The notes: generated from the sequence alone by a model not told the origin. Shown: positions 1-8,501, counted from the stretch's first letter. The stretch: DNA of 37,281 nucleotides from Pleurocapsaceae cyanobacterium CSU_1_1 (GCA_012034765.1 JAAUOU010000041.1:1-37281), one strand, 5' to 3'. Made by a program: numbers and translations.

Positions 1-32
1 ACGCTGGCGCTGGCGAGCTAACTCCATTCGCG

Positions 33-611
33 ATGCGGCACTTCACGGAGTTTCGACGTGCCTGCAAGCATCCCCAAGCCGATCCACCGTTCGCCACTGC
101 GCCTGGCTCTGGGCAAGGCGTGGTTCATAAACAAGCGCCGGCTGACCTGGCATTTTCAAAAGCGCGCTTTGCAAGCGAGCGAAGGGATGAGAATCTTGCC
201 CACCTCCACATGCACCACGGCACGCCGATGTTGCGCGAACTCTCGGGCGTCGACATGGAACTGCAGCGGAACAAGATGGCCTCACTGGCCGTTGCAGCTT
301 CATGCATCGATGGGCTGATCATCAAGCCGGGCGAGACCTTTTCATTCTGGCGTCTTGTCGGAAAGCCAACGGCGCGCCGTGGCTTCAAGATGGGGCTTGT
401 TCTGCGCAACGGCACCATCCAGCAGGACGTGGGCGGCGGCCTCCAGATCCCGAGCGTCATCACGCGGAACATGTCGCGCGTCGCGAACCGCATTGTAAAG
501 GGCCTGCTCGGCGGACATGCAATACAGGTCAGGCCCGTCCAAAAAAACAAAATGGATGGGGACAAGATTCGCTTGTGTAGAAGAGACGGGGTGGGACAAG
601 ATGATAAATAA
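33..611 (+). pseudogene. VanW-family protein fragment, frameshifted, foreign composition
   Basis: The frame from about 160 to 460 reads like the VanW family (accessory proteins of unknown biochemical role, named from vancomycin-resistance clusters): LIIKPGETFSFWRLVGKPT, then GLVLRNG and a GGGL motif. The matching N-terminal piece (RLALGKAWFINKRRLTWHF) is in a different frame, from about 85 to 156. The two join if one T is restored in the T-run at 153-156, so this is a one-base frameshift. The Cys that usually follows GGGL is missing and the downstream residues no longer resemble the family, so the 3' end is lost too. Base composition is GC-rich, unlike everything after about 600, and there is no GCGATCGC site here. 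It is either contaminating or chimeric sequence, or a decayed transferred gene. Family assignment is from memory of motifs. Confidence 0.6.
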
Positions 612-615
612 ATAA

Positions 616-2619
616 ATAGAAAAGGGCAAGAAACCTGTTTGGTTCAATTCCCAAAGCCTTCATACTCTCCACAATATCATCAAACATTTCTTTGATGGTT
701 ATTTTCATACCCTCGTAGAACCCCATCCCCGTTATGCGCAACTGTATCATCAGCGTCAGGAAAAAGGATTTGCTTGGTGTCTGGAGTATTGGACAGCACA
801 GGACTATAGTGATTTACTAGCTTGGCATAACTTGGCTTGGATCGATCCTCTCTTTTGGGATGATCCAGAAATTGCCACCTGGCTTAAACAGGGCAAGAAT
901 TTCACCTTAAGCGATCGCCAAAGAATCTACTCCAAACAGCGAGAAATTATTCAGCGAATTATTCCCCAGCATAAAAAAATGCAAGATCGGGGACAGTTGG
1001 AGATTATGACCACTCCCTACACCCACCCGATTTTACCTTTACTGGCTGATACCAATGCAGGAAGAGTCGCTGTTCCTAATTTGTCTTTACCCCAGCAGCG
1101 TTTTCAGTGGACAGAAGATATTCCTCGTCATTTAAGTATTGCCTGGGAAATGTACATCGATCGCTTTGAACAAGAACCCCTTGGTTTATGGCCGTCTGAG
1201 CAGTCTGTTAGCCCGATAATTTTGCCCTATATTAGTCAGCAAGGTTTTAAGTGGATTTGTTCCGATGAAGCAGTATTAGGTCATAGTATTAAGCATTTTT
1301 TCCATCGTGACGAGGCGGGTAACGTTTCTGAACCTGAATTACTATATCGTCCCTATCGCCTAGAAACTGAACATGGAGATCTGGCGATCGTCTTTCGCGA
1401 TCACCGACTGTCTGATTTAATCGGCTTTACTTATAGTGGGATGAATCCTCGTCATGCTGCTGCGGATCTGATCGGGCATTTAGAAGCGATCGCCCGTTCC
1501 TTGAAATCTCATCAAGATCAACCCGATACGGCATTACAAAAGCCTTGGTTAGTAACTATTGCCCTAGATGGCGAAAACTGCTGGGAATACTATCCCCGTG
1601 ACGGAATTCCCTTTTTAGAGGCTTTATATGAAAGATTGAGTCGTGATGAAGATATCAAGTTAGTAACGGTCAAAGAATTTATTCAACAGTTCCCACCGAC
1701 GGAAACTATACCTTCCCAACAACTACACAGTGGCTCATGGGTAGACGGTAGCTTTACAACCTGGATCGGCGATCCTGTCAAAAACCGCGCCTGGGATCTA
1801 TTAACCGCAGCTAGAGAAACCCTAGCTCGACACCCAGAAGCAACAGAAGAGGCGAACCCTGAAGTGTGGGAAGCTTTATATGCTGCTGAGGGTTCAGACT
1901 GGTTTTGGTGGTTTGGGGAAGGGCATTCTTCTAACCAAGATGAAATGTTTGACCAGCTATTCCGCGAACATATCGCTGCTATCTATCATGCCCTCAATGA
2001 ACCTGTACCCCAAGAAATTTATCAGGCGGTAGATAAACATGAAGTAAAAGGCGATCGCTCTCCCCAAAGCTTTATTCATCCCATTATTAACGGTGTTGGT
2101 GATGAACAAGACTGGGATCATGCAGGTAGAGTCGAAGTTGGTGGCGCTAGGGGAACAATGCACCGTAGCAGTGCCGTCCAACGGCTGTTTTATGGCTTGG
2201 ATCACCGCAATTTTTATCTGCGTTTAGACTTTAAAGCAGGAGTCAAGCCCGGTAAAGATATTCCAGGAGAATTACATTTACTTTGGTACTATCCAGGGGT
2301 CACAAATCATAATAGTCCTGCGCCAATCGCACTTTTGCCAGATGAACCACCGCTAAACTATCATTTCCACCATCATTTAGGTGTTAACTTAGTTACTGAA
2401 TCAGTCTGGCTACAAGAGTCTCATAGCCATGGTCAATGGCACATTCGCGCTTGTCGTGCCGAAGTGGCTTTCGAGCAGTGTTTAGAAATTGCAGTTCCTT
2501 GGGCTGATTTACACATAGAACCAGATTACCCTCTAGAAATACTCGCGATATTTGCCGATCATGGTAAATTTCAGAGTTTTGTTCCCGAAAACAAGTTTAT
2601 TCAGCTACAAGCACCTTAG
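616..2619 (+). CDS. Glycoside hydrolase family 57 protein, 5'-truncated
   Basis: Retaining alpha-glucan-active enzyme family (amylase or branching-type GH57), probably acting on glycogen or maltodextrins in the cytoplasm. Homology is visible from about 650 (HFFDGYFHTLVEPHPRYAQL) and runs to the stop. Recognisable pieces are LWPSEQSV (likely nucleophile region), IALDGENCWEYY (likely acid/base region), GSWVDGSFTTWIGDP and GSDWFWWFGEGHSSNQDEMF. Cyanobacterial homologues I recall are about 740 residues and begin with a HQHQP motif. Here the first ~80-100 residues are absent, and the open frame starts after a stop at 613-615 with no ATG, GTG or TTG until a TTG at 832. That TTG lies inside conserved sequence, so it is not a natural start. 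The truncation coincides with the change to GC-rich DNA on the left. It is either a true gene cut by an assembly join or a disrupted gene. Confidence 0.85.
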   Translation: MEKGKKPVWFNSQSLHTLHNIIKHFFDGYFHTLVEPHPRYAQLYHQRQEKGFAWCLEYWTAQDYSDLLAWHNLAWIDPLFWDDPEIATWLKQGKNFTLSDRQRIYSKQREIIQRIIPQHKKMQDRGQLEIMTTPYTHPILPLLADTNAGRVAVPNLSLPQQRFQWTEDIPRHLSIAWEMYIDRFEQEPLGLWPSEQSVSPIILPYISQQGFKWICSDEAVLGHSIKHFFHRDEAGNVSEPELLYRPYRLETEHGDLAIVFRDHRLSDLIGFTYSGMNPRHAAADLIGHLEAIARSLKSHQDQPDTALQKPWLVTIALDGENCWEYYPRDGIPFLEALYERLSRDEDIKLVTVKEFIQQFPPTETIPSQQLHSGSWVDGSFTTWIGDPVKNRAWDLLTAARETLARHPEATEEANPEVWEALYAAEGSDWFWWFGEGHSSNQDEMFDQLFREHIAAIYHALNEPVPQEIYQAVDKHEVKGDRSPQSFIHPIINGVGDEQDWDHAGRVEVGGARGTMHRSSAVQRLFYGLDHRNFYLRLDFKAGVKPGKDIPGELHLLWYYPGVTNHNSPAPIALLPDEPPLNYHFHHHLGVNLVTESVWLQESHSHGQWHIRACRAEVAFEQCLEIAVPWADLHIEPDYPLEILAIFADHGKFQSFVPENKFIQLQAP

Positions 2620-2621
2620 TA

Positions 2622-2642
2622 CAATGAGCAATGAGTAATGAC
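2622..2642. repeat. Short heptamer-type repeat (TGAGCAA-like)
   Basis: Three partial copies of a TGAGCAA/TGAGTAA unit lie directly after the GH57 stop. The same unit recurs at 7407-7453, 15744-15773 and 27746-27800. Confidence 0.6.
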
Positions 2643-2676
2643 TATTTGGTTTGTGGAATTTTGTTTAATTTTTTAG

Positions 2677-2871
2677 CCTTTGTTACCTAAAAACCAGCGT
2701 CGTCGAGGTTACGCAACTCAATTAATGGCAGCCATGACAGACTGGGGACGCAATCGAGGAGCAACCAAAGTTTATCTTCAGGTAGAAACTGCCAATCAAC
2801 CAGGGATAAACTTCTACAATAAGCTAGGATTTACTGAAGCCTATCAGTATTTTTATCGCATCAAGTCATGA
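2677..2871 (+). pseudogene. GNAT acetyltransferase C-terminal remnant
   Basis: The 63-residue frame contains the acetyl-CoA pyrophosphate-binding motif of GNAT N-acetyltransferases (QRRRGYATQLM, compare R/Q-x-x-G-x-G/A), followed by the typical YLQVETANQPGINFYNKLGF strand-helix end. The N-terminal half (about 80-90 residues) is missing: a TAG at 2674-2676 closes the frame and only a TTG at 2680 could start it, in the middle of the domain. A short TGAGCAA repeat sits just upstream, so repeat-associated deletion is a plausible cause. Its stop overlaps the ATG of the S4 gene (ATGA at 2868-2871), suggesting the two were once co-translated. Unlikely to be active as it stands. Confidence 0.65.
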
Positions 2872-3074
2872 AGGATTTAATGTTAACACCACATATCAAG
2901 CTCGACCAGTTTCTTAAATGGCAAGGACTTGCCCAAACTGGCGGAGAAGCTAAAATTATCATTAAACAGGGAATAGTTACGGTAAACGGAGAAACAGAGT
3001 TGAGACGAGGACGCAAACTAGTTACAGGCGATCGCGTTACCGTTACTGGCACAACTCATCGAGTAGAACTTTAA
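2868..3074 (+). CDS. Small S4-domain RNA-binding protein (YaaA/RlbA type)
   Basis: A 68-residue protein that is essentially one S4 RNA-binding fold: HIKLDQFLKWQGLAQTGGEA, then IIKQGIVTVNGETELRRGRKL and GDRVTVTG. Single S4-domain proteins of this type bind structured RNA, usually rRNA. The ATG at 2868 overlaps the preceding remnant; the second ATG at 2880 (MLTPHIKLDQF) has AAGGA about five bases upstream and is the better-supported start. It is followed by about 165 bases of AT-rich non-coding DNA before the convergent MoaD-like gene. Confidence 0.85.
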   Translation: MKDLMLTPHIKLDQFLKWQGLAQTGGEAKIIIKQGIVTVNGETELRRGRKLVTGDRVTVTGTTHRVEL

Positions 3075-3239
3075 TTAAGTTGTGTTGGCGATCGCTGTAT
3101 TATGTATTAATTAGTTAATTAATAAAATTATCTGGTCGTAACTAACTCTAATCTATTTTGCCACTCTAGAAAAAAAGAGACTAGCAACTAAGCTAATCTC
3201 CAATATACTTACTGTTACGAAATCTATAAATCTGTCGGA

Positions 3240-3515
3240 TTAACCCCCCGCAACAGCAGGAACTATGCTCACTTCATCACCATCACTGAGGGCTGTATTT
3301 GTACCATCAAGAAACCGAATATCTTCGCTGTTGACATAAAGATTTAAGAAACGACGGGGTTGACCACTCTCATCACAAAGACGAGCTTTGATACCTGGAC
3401 AGTTGCTTTCCAAAGCATCGATAAGTTGGTCAATATTGCTACCATCACACTCGATAGTTGCCTGATTGTTAGTGAACTTTTGCAGCGGAGTTGGAACTAA
3501 TACTTTAACGGTCAT
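3240..3515 (-). CDS. CysO-like MoaD/ThiS-family sulfur carrier protein
   Basis: A 91-residue beta-grasp (ubiquitin-like) protein ending in the diglycine needed for thiocarboxylation (IVPAVAGG). The segment [18 protein letters not shown] and the C-terminus resemble Mycobacterium CysO (RFVNIYVNDEDVRF...ILPAVAGG as I recall it) more than classical MoaD or ThiS. I chose the ATG at 3515 ([12 protein letters not shown]) over the upstream one at 3548 because the family begins with this beta strand. It lies 152 bases downstream of thrC on the same strand. CysO-type carriers donate sulfide to a PLP enzyme; here the neighbouring PLP enzyme is threonine synthase. No E1-like (MoeB) or JAMM protease gene is in the window, so the activation partner is elsewhere. 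Confidence 0.85.
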   Translation of the reverse strand: MTVKVLVPTPLQKFTNNQATIECDGSNIDQLIDALESNCPGIKARLCDESGQPRRFLNLYVNSEDIRFLDGTNTALSDGDEVSIVPAVAGG

Positions 3516-3667
3516 GATCGATTGAAAAATAAATGAACGATGTAACAAGACTTGATGGATTTGAAGGTAATATTTTAAGCTTTCACTGGATTTATTATGA
3601 GGCAGCTTAAAAACAGGTTAACAATTAAATCCCACTTACTTCTAACAGAACAATTAACAAACAACGA

Positions 3668-4966
3668 CTAGATACTAGCTTGCTGCCACTCCAGACGCTC
3701 TAGAGTACGTGAACGTTCTAGCGCACGCTCAAAGCTGTCTAGTTTTGGTTCGATGGTTAAAGGCTCACCGATGTATCCTTGCACTGCTTCTTGGGTTTTT
3801 AAACCATTACCAGTGATATAAACAACTGTTTTCTCATCAGGGTTAATTTTACCAGCTTCTACTAGTTTCTTCAGGACGGCAATAGTTGTACCACCAGCAG
3901 TTTCAGTAAAGATACCTTCTGTTTCTGCTAATAACTTCATACCTTCGATAATTTCTGCATCCGTGACGCTTTCGATATTACCGTTGGTTTTACGCGCGAT
4001 ATCTAGGGCATAGTATCCATCAGCAGGATTACCGATCGCAATCGATTTAGCGATGGTGTTAGGCTTAACAGGAGTAACAAAGTCTCTGCCTTCTTTAAAT
4101 GCTTGAGCAATGGGGGAACAACCTTCTGCCTGTGCGCCACTAAAGCGAACTTGCTTGTCTTCGATTAAACCGACTTTAACAAATTCGTTAAAACCTTTAT
4201 AGATTTTGGTAAATAGAGAACCAGAGGCTAAAGGTGCAACGATATGATCGGGTAATTCCCAGCCTAATTGTTCTGCTACTTCATAACCTAAAGTTTTAGA
4301 ACCCTCAGAATAGTAAGGACGCAGGTTAATATTGACAAAACCCCAACCGTAGCTGTTGCCTACTTCAGAACATAGACGGTTCACCTGGTCATAGTTACCT
4401 TTAACCGCCATCACTGTAGGGTTGTAAATTAGAGTACCCATGATTTTTCCTGCTTCTAAGTCCGCAGGAATAAATACGCAGCAGTCCATCCCTGCATGAG
4501 CAGCGATCGCTGCTGTAGAATTGGCTAAGTTACCAGTACTTGCGCAAGAAACCGTAGAAAAGCCTAGTTCTCTAGCACGAGTCAAAGCTACAGACACCAC
4601 CCTGTCTTTAAAGCTAAGAGTAGGCATGTTGACCGCATCGTTTTTAATATACAGATTTTTTAGACCCAGACGGCGAGCTAAACGGTTGGACTTAACCAAA
4701 GGAGTCATGCCTGTGCCAACATCAATGGGATTTTCACTCTCTACGGGTAAAAATGCTTTGTAGCGCCAAATTGAATTAGGGCCAGCGGCAATAGTTTCAC
4801 GGCTAACCTGGCGACGAATTTCGTCATAATCGTAAGCAACTTCTAAAGGCGAAAACGTTTCTTCGCACACGTTCAGTGCTTCTAATGGGTACTTAACGCC
4901 ACCTTCTTTTGATACTAAATGGGTAAAAGTGCGTCCTTTAGCCGTTTTGATGGGTGTCTGGGTCAT
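3668..4966 (-). CDS. thrC: Threonine synthase
   Basis: PLP-dependent fold-type II enzyme converting O-phospho-L-homoserine and water to threonine and phosphate. The 432-residue length is usual for the longer class. Visible signatures: MPTLSFKDR with the PLP Schiff-base Lys at about residue 120, SCASTGNLANSTAAIAAHAG, the phosphate-binding PLASGSLFTK loop, SIAIGNPADG, and ETEGIFTETAGGTTIAVLKK near the C-terminus. The N-terminal ~70 residues form the extension typical of cyanobacterial and plant-type enzymes. Start ATG at 4966 (MTQTPIKTAKGRTF) fits the family. A CysO-like sulfur carrier gene follows on the same strand. The mtnP terminator lies upstream, so thrC should have its own promoter in 4967-5063. 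Confidence 0.95.
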   Translation of the reverse strand: MTQTPIKTAKGRTFTHLVSKEGGVKYPLEALNVCEETFSPLEVAYDYDEIRRQVSRETIAAGPNSIWRYKAFLPVESENPIDVGTGMTPLVKSNRLARRLGLKNLYIKNDAVNMPTLSFKDRVVSVALTRARELGFSTVSCASTGNLANSTAAIAAHAGMDCCVFIPADLEAGKIMGTLIYNPTVMAVKGNYDQVNRLCSEVGNSYGWGFVNINLRPYYSEGSKTLGYEVAEQLGWELPDHIVAPLASGSLFTKIYKGFNEFVKVGLIEDKQVRFSGAQAEGCSPIAQAFKEGRDFVTPVKPNTIAKSIAIGNPADGYYALDIARKTNGNIESVTDAEIIEGMKLLAETEGIFTETAGGTTIAVLKKLVEAGKINPDEKTVVYITGNGLKTQEAVQGYIGEPLTIEPKLDSFERALERSRTLERLEWQQASI

Positions 4967-5063
4967 GATTTAACATTTATTTCGTCAACAGTTATTGAAT
5001 GCTATCACGAGTAAAAACCACTAGTCAAACATACCCGATAATTTTAGTCGGGATTAATTTAAA

Positions 5064-5113
5064 CAAAAAAAGAGCCATTGCGCGATCGCTTAACATTAGA
5101 TCGAGCAATGGCT
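5064..5113 (-). terminator. Rho-independent terminator of mtnP
   Basis: On the - strand, AGCCATTGCTCGATC pairs with GATCGCGCAATGGCT with one mismatch around an ~11-base loop (arms 5099-5113 and 5073-5087), followed by a run of T (5064-5070). It sits 49 bases past the mtnP stop. The stem incorporates a GCGATCGC octamer. Confidence 0.85.
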
Positions 5114-5161
5114 TCAGAGCATTCGTCAGTCGGTAATTAATTGGTAATCAAATTGGCAACC

Positions 5162-6034
5162 TTAAAAATACTTTTTAGTTAATAAAGACAGCTTTGCTTT
5201 AGTTGCTGGGGGAATCTTGTCTGGAGGGGTCAAAATAGCGTATTTCAAAGCTGAATGAGCCATTGATTCTGGCGGATTGGTCTGTAGTTGTTGGACTGTT
5301 GCTTTAATTACCAATTGAGCATTGATGGCATTTTTCTGCAAATTCCCAATAATCATTTCCACCGTAACGCTGTCATGATCGGGATGCCAGCAATCATAAT
5401 CGGTTACTAGTGCCAAAGTAGCATAGGCTATTTCTGCCTCTCTGGCTAACTTCGCCTCAGTCAAATTAGTCATGCCAATAACTGTTGCATTCCAACTGCG
5501 GTAGAGATTAGATTCCGCCTTGGTCGAAAATGCAGGTCCTTCCATACAAACATAAGTACCACCGCGATGTAAATTTACGTCTGACAAATTTAATGAATCT
5601 ACAGCATCAGCCAAAACATCAGCAAGATTGGGGCAAATAGGGTCACCAAAGGCAATGTGGGCAACTAACCCATCGCCAAAAAAGGTAGAAACACGATTTT
5701 TGGTGCGGTCAATAAACTGATCGGGAATTACCATATCTAGAGGTTTAGCAGCTTCGGTGAGTGAGCCAACGGCAGAAGCAGAAATAATATATTCAACCCC
5801 TAATTGCTTCATCGCATGAATATTGGCACGAAAAGGCAATTCTGTAGGCAGCAGATGGTGATTACGCCCATGACGAGCCAGAAAAGCCACGGTTGCGCCT
5901 TCTAGTTGACCAATGATGATTGCATCCGAGGGATTGCCAAAAGGAGTAGTTAACTTGACTTCCTGAACATCCTTGAGAGCATCCATTTTGTATAGACCAC
6001 TGCCACCAATTATGCCAATTTTTGCCTCGATCAT
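5162..6034 (-). CDS. mtnP: S-methyl-5'-thioadenosine phosphorylase
   Basis: Phosphorolyses 5'-methylthioadenosine to adenine and 5-methylthioribose-1-phosphate, the first step of methionine salvage in the cytoplasm. It is a 290-residue PNP/MTAP family member: [12 protein letters not shown] at the N-terminus (phosphate loop), [20 protein letters not shown], a SASAVGSL loop, [36 protein letters not shown], and [19 protein letters not shown] with the base-binding Asp. These fit MTAP rather than purine nucleoside phosphorylase. Start ATG at 6034 ([13 protein letters not shown]). Followed by a clear terminator. The neighbouring thrC links the region to aspartate-family and sulfur amino acid metabolism. 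Confidence 0.95.
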   Translation of the reverse strand: MIEAKIGIIGGSGLYKMDALKDVQEVKLTTPFGNPSDAIIIGQLEGATVAFLARHGRNHHLLPTELPFRANIHAMKQLGVEYIISASAVGSLTEAAKPLDMVIPDQFIDRTKNRVSTFFGDGLVAHIAFGDPICPNLADVLADAVDSLNLSDVNLHRGGTYVCMEGPAFSTKAESNLYRSWNATVIGMTNLTEAKLAREAEIAYATLALVTDYDCWHPDHDSVTVEMIIGNLQKNAINAQLVIKATVQQLQTNPPESMAHSALKYAILTPPDKIPPATKAKLSLLTKKYF

Positions 6035-6115
6035 AAGTCTGTCAAATTCTGATTGTAATTACGCTCGGTTATTTTAACGATCCTAATATATAGACTAAAT
6101 ACTCTACAAGCCAAA

Positions 6116-6289
6116 ATGCAGGAGTATCAAAGATTGGGCGTAAAGTTAGGACTTCTAATTAACCCTCAAGATCGGCAGGTTGAGGTTTATCGACTTCATC
6201 AGGAGACAGAAATATTGGATTCCCCCACCGCGATCGACTGCCATCCTCTCATGCCTACTTTTACCCTTGATTTGACTGAGATTCTTTAG
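6116..6289 (+). pseudogene. Uma2-family endonuclease remnant (C-terminal piece)
   Basis: A 57-codon frame reading MQEYQRLGVKLGLLINPQ, then DRQVEVYRLHQETEILDSP and a PLMPTFTLDLTEIL end. This is the typical C-terminal quarter of cyanobacterial Uma2 (DUF820) proteins, a PD-(D/E)XK nuclease fold often present in many copies per genome. Upstream, TLQAK still fits the family, but the catalytic core is absent and the sequence instead runs into the mtnP promoter region. The remnant is next to another PD-(D/E)XK fragment on the opposite strand. Confidence 0.65.
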
Positions 6290-6307
6290 TAACCCTGGCA
6301 GATCGTC

Positions 6308-6853
6308 TTAATCTTCAACTTCAGAGGCTAATACCAAAGGCATAACTTCTGTCCCAGGATCAAAGGTGAGGTTGCTGACAAGGCGATCGCGAATCAATTT
6401 GGCAATCATTTGATTAATCCGATACATTTCTGGGCAAGAATTAAAACGGTATTTAACATCGATAATTCGCTGTTTTTTCAGCAGGGTTTTACTTTTCTTT
6501 TTTTCTTCTACCTGTTTGCTGCGGTTACGCAGAAAGATATCAGGTTTTTCATCACGACTTTTAACATCAGGCAAAATATCTGAACGATAATTGCGCCAGT
6601 ATCCTTTAAAATTTTCACTCTTGGGATTCTTATAGAGCTTGAAACTATCCAATGTGGGAATATAAAGGGAATAAAATTCTTTTTCTTTAATCACCTGAAA
6701 ATATCCCCAGTCTTTTTCCTGACGGTTGAGCAAGATATTTAGAGTCAATTCTAAAGAAGGTAGCTTGGTAACGGAAGTAGGGTAGTTTTGTTGGCTATAC
6801 ATAACGTTTAGGCAGAATGGGGATGTTGCTAAGAAAACCAAGATATGTTCCAT
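6308..6853 (-). CDS. Putative PD-(D/E)XK nuclease-like protein, probably a C-terminal fragment
   Basis: A 181-residue protein I cannot place in a named family with certainty. Residues about 104-134 carry PDIFLRN followed by QRIIDVKYRFN, the D-x(n)-D-x-K arrangement of PD-(D/E)XK nucleases (D105, D132, K134). A helix with YRINQMIAKLIRDRLVSN follows, resembling the end of McrC or DUF2357-type nuclease domains. The first ~17 residues are hydrophobic (ILVFLATSPFCLNVM) and may not be native; the second Met (18, MYSQQNYPTS, at 6802) is an alternative start. Given the adjacent Uma2 remnant it may be the leftover of a longer restriction-type gene. Confidence 0.5.
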   Translation of the reverse strand: MEHILVFLATSPFCLNVMYSQQNYPTSVTKLPSLELTLNILLNRQEKDWGYFQVIKEKEFYSLYIPTLDSFKLYKNPKSENFKGYWRNYRSDILPDVKSRDEKPDIFLRNRSKQVEEKKKSKTLLKKQRIIDVKYRFNSCPEMYRINQMIAKLIRDRLVSNLTFDPGTEVMPLVLASEVED

Positions 6854-6908
6854 TAATTAAAGGCACTAATTAAAACAATCTCTATCGAGTCGGTAAAATC
6901 ATATAATC

Positions 6909-7427
6909 ATGAATCTAGAAAAATTCCTAAGCTTAAGTGCAGGTAGATGGTTTAGTCAGCGTACCAACTACTTTTTAGACCAGAATCAATCCGCCAGCAG
7001 CAAGGCTGATATTACCATTGAATTGCTAGCTGCTGATGACTCGCGAGTATTGGAACTTTGTCGACAGCACAATTTAGACTCAAATTTAGCTGTTGGTGGC
7101 GCAGTTCAAAGCTGGGATAACTCCGTAGACTGGGGCAAAGATAAACAGGTGGGTTCAGCAACTATTGTTTTAGTAAGTAATCCAGATAGTGAGACTACAG
7201 GAAAACTTATTCGTCCCCAAGATCCCCAAGTTGTTGGACAGTATGTATTAGGTCAAGATGAGGCACTAACTCTGACGATTGAAAATGACGAAATGTCTGC
7301 CGAGGAACGACAGTGGTTTGCCAGCGACAACTTTAAAATGCGTACCACAGTAGTTAAATATAGCGATGGTACTAAGCAAACCTCGTTTTACTCAGAAATT
7401 CGCAAAGCAGTGAGCAGTGAGCAATGA
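6909..7427 (+). CDS. CpcS/CpeS-family phycobiliprotein lyase
   Basis: Attaches linear tetrapyrroles to cysteines of phycobiliproteins during phycobilisome assembly. The 172-residue lipocalin-fold protein shows the family start (LEKFLSLSAGRWFSQRTNYF), then VGGAVQSWDNSVDWGK, GKLIRPQDPQVVGQYVLGQD, ERQWFASDNFKMRTTVVK and SFYSEIRKA at the end. CpcS proteins I recall have SFCSEIR; here Tyr replaces Cys, so this may be the CpcU-like partner or another paralogue rather than CpcS itself. The last codons (AVSSEQ and the TGA) are made of the TGARCAR heptamer repeat, so the native C-terminus may have been replaced. ATG at 6909; no strong ribosome site visible. Confidence 0.85.
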   Translation: MNLEKFLSLSAGRWFSQRTNYFLDQNQSASSKADITIELLAADDSRVLELCRQHNLDSNLAVGGAVQSWDNSVDWGKDKQVGSATIVLVSNPDSETTGKLIRPQDPQVVGQYVLGQDEALTLTIENDEMSAEERQWFASDNFKMRTTVVKYSDGTKQTSFYSEIRKAVSSEQ

Positions 7428-7453
7428 ACAATGAACAATGAGCAGTGAACAGT
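7407..7453. repeat. TGARCAR heptamer tandem repeat
   Basis: About six degenerate copies of a seven-base unit (TGAGCAG/TGAGCAA/TGAACAA). The repeat begins inside the lyase gene and supplies its stop codon. Related arrays are at 15744-15773 and 27746-27800. Confidence 0.75.
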
Positions 7454-7507
7454 AATATCACAAGGATACGATGTCAGTAATCAGTAATCAGCGCGAAGTT
7501 AAGGCGC

Positions 7508-7600
7508 GTTTTGAGAAAGAATACTCTTACTCAAAAGCCGCCGTGCGTTGCGGGGGTTTCCCCCGTTGTCTATCACGGATACACCTTCGGATAAGCAAAC
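7508..7600. repeat. Foldable intergenic repeat with two hairpins
   Basis: TTTTGAG/CTCAAAA arms (7510-7537) form one hairpin. GCGGGGG-TTT-CCCCCGT (about 7554-7570) forms a second, GC-rich one. Short direct repeats (cagtaatcag, agtaatcagtaatca) flank the block on both sides, as expected for a mobile or palindromic interspersed repeat. It lies between two convergent genes and could also act as a terminator. No coding sequence is seen. Confidence 0.5.
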
Positions 7601-7626
7601 TTCGTAAGAAGTAATCAGTAATCAAT

Positions 7627-8280
7627 TTATCTTCTAGATTGTAGTTGACGATAAACATCGCGGATATCCACCTTGTGATAAGCCAGGGCAACTAGGGTGT
7701 GATAGAGCAAGTCTGCCACTTCCGAGGCGATTTGTGCTGGTTGATCGTCTTTGCAAGCCATGACTACTTCGGCTGATTCTTCACCGATTTTTTTAAGGAT
7801 TTTGTTGTCTCCTCCCGCAATTAGCTGGCAGGTATAGGAAGATTCTGTCGGGTTAGCCAGGCGATCGCAAATCACGCGATAGACTTCTGATAATGTGTCG
7901 GCAGGAGGTGCAAGCTTGCGCTCATCGATCTGATGGAAACAGCTACGCTCCCCTGTGTGACAGGCAATATCCCCAACCTGTTCAATGGTAATTAATAGAG
8001 CATCACTATCACAATCGTAACGCAGCGATCGCACTTTTTGGATATGTCCTGAAGTTGCCCCCTTGTGCCATAATTCCTGACGGGATCGACTCCAGTACCA
8101 AGTTTCCCCCGTAGCCAAAGTTTTCTGTAACGATTCTTGATTCATCCACGCCATCATTAATACTGTACCGTCAAGATAGTCTTGAGCGATCGCAGGTACT
8201 AACCCTTGTTCGTTGTAGCGAATTTTGTCTAGAGGCAGACTGTAATTTTTAGTTTTACTTGAGGACATCGTGTTGTGCAA
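7627..8280 (-). CDS. hisIE: Bifunctional phosphoribosyl-AMP cyclohydrolase / phosphoribosyl-ATP pyrophosphatase
   Basis: Catalyses steps 2 and 3 of histidine biosynthesis. The N-terminal HisI domain (about residues 15-120) shows [46 protein letters not shown] and [10 protein letters not shown], with the zinc-binding cysteines present. The C-terminal HisE domain (about 125-215) shows [33 protein letters not shown] and the MazG-like acidic cluster. The fused order and 217-residue length are normal. Two starts are possible: ATG 8280 or ATG 8268 ([11 protein letters not shown]); neither has a clear ribosome site. The 3' end faces a repeat region. Confidence 0.95.
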   Translation of the reverse strand: MHNTMSSSKTKNYSLPLDKIRYNEQGLVPAIAQDYLDGTVLMMAWMNQESLQKTLATGETWYWSRSRQELWHKGATSGHIQKVRSLRYDCDSDALLITIEQVGDIACHTGERSCFHQIDERKLAPPADTLSEVYRVICDRLANPTESSYTCQLIAGGDNKILKKIGEESAEVVMACKDDQPAQIASEVADLLYHTLVALAYHKVDIRDVYRQLQSRR

Positions 8281-8468
8281 ATTTATAAAGTCAGAAGTTA
8301 CAAAGGGCTTGCCCGTAAGTAGTCAGAAGTGATTTAACAACTTTTTTAGTTCAAATTTCAAGATGTCTTTTTTCCTCACTCTTCTTTTATCCCTATCAAG
8401 ATTGTCACGCGAAAACGGATAATTTCCAAATTTAGTTGATCACAAGTTGTACTACAAGTTTATTGCCA

Positions 8469-8501
8469 CAAAAAAGCTGCTCCACAATTTGAAGCAGCTC
8501 T
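8469..8501 (-). terminator. Terminator of the 55-residue small protein gene
   Basis: On the - strand AGCTGCTTC...GAGCAGCT pair (arms 8493-8499 and 8475-8481) and are followed by six to seven T. It lies about 20 bases past the stop of the small gene at 8522-8689, which supports that gene being transcribed. Confidence 0.8.

Noticed and set aside
3075-3239. Possible RNA gene in the gap before the MoaD-like gene
   Set aside because: AT-rich with weak pairing only, and no conserved motif.
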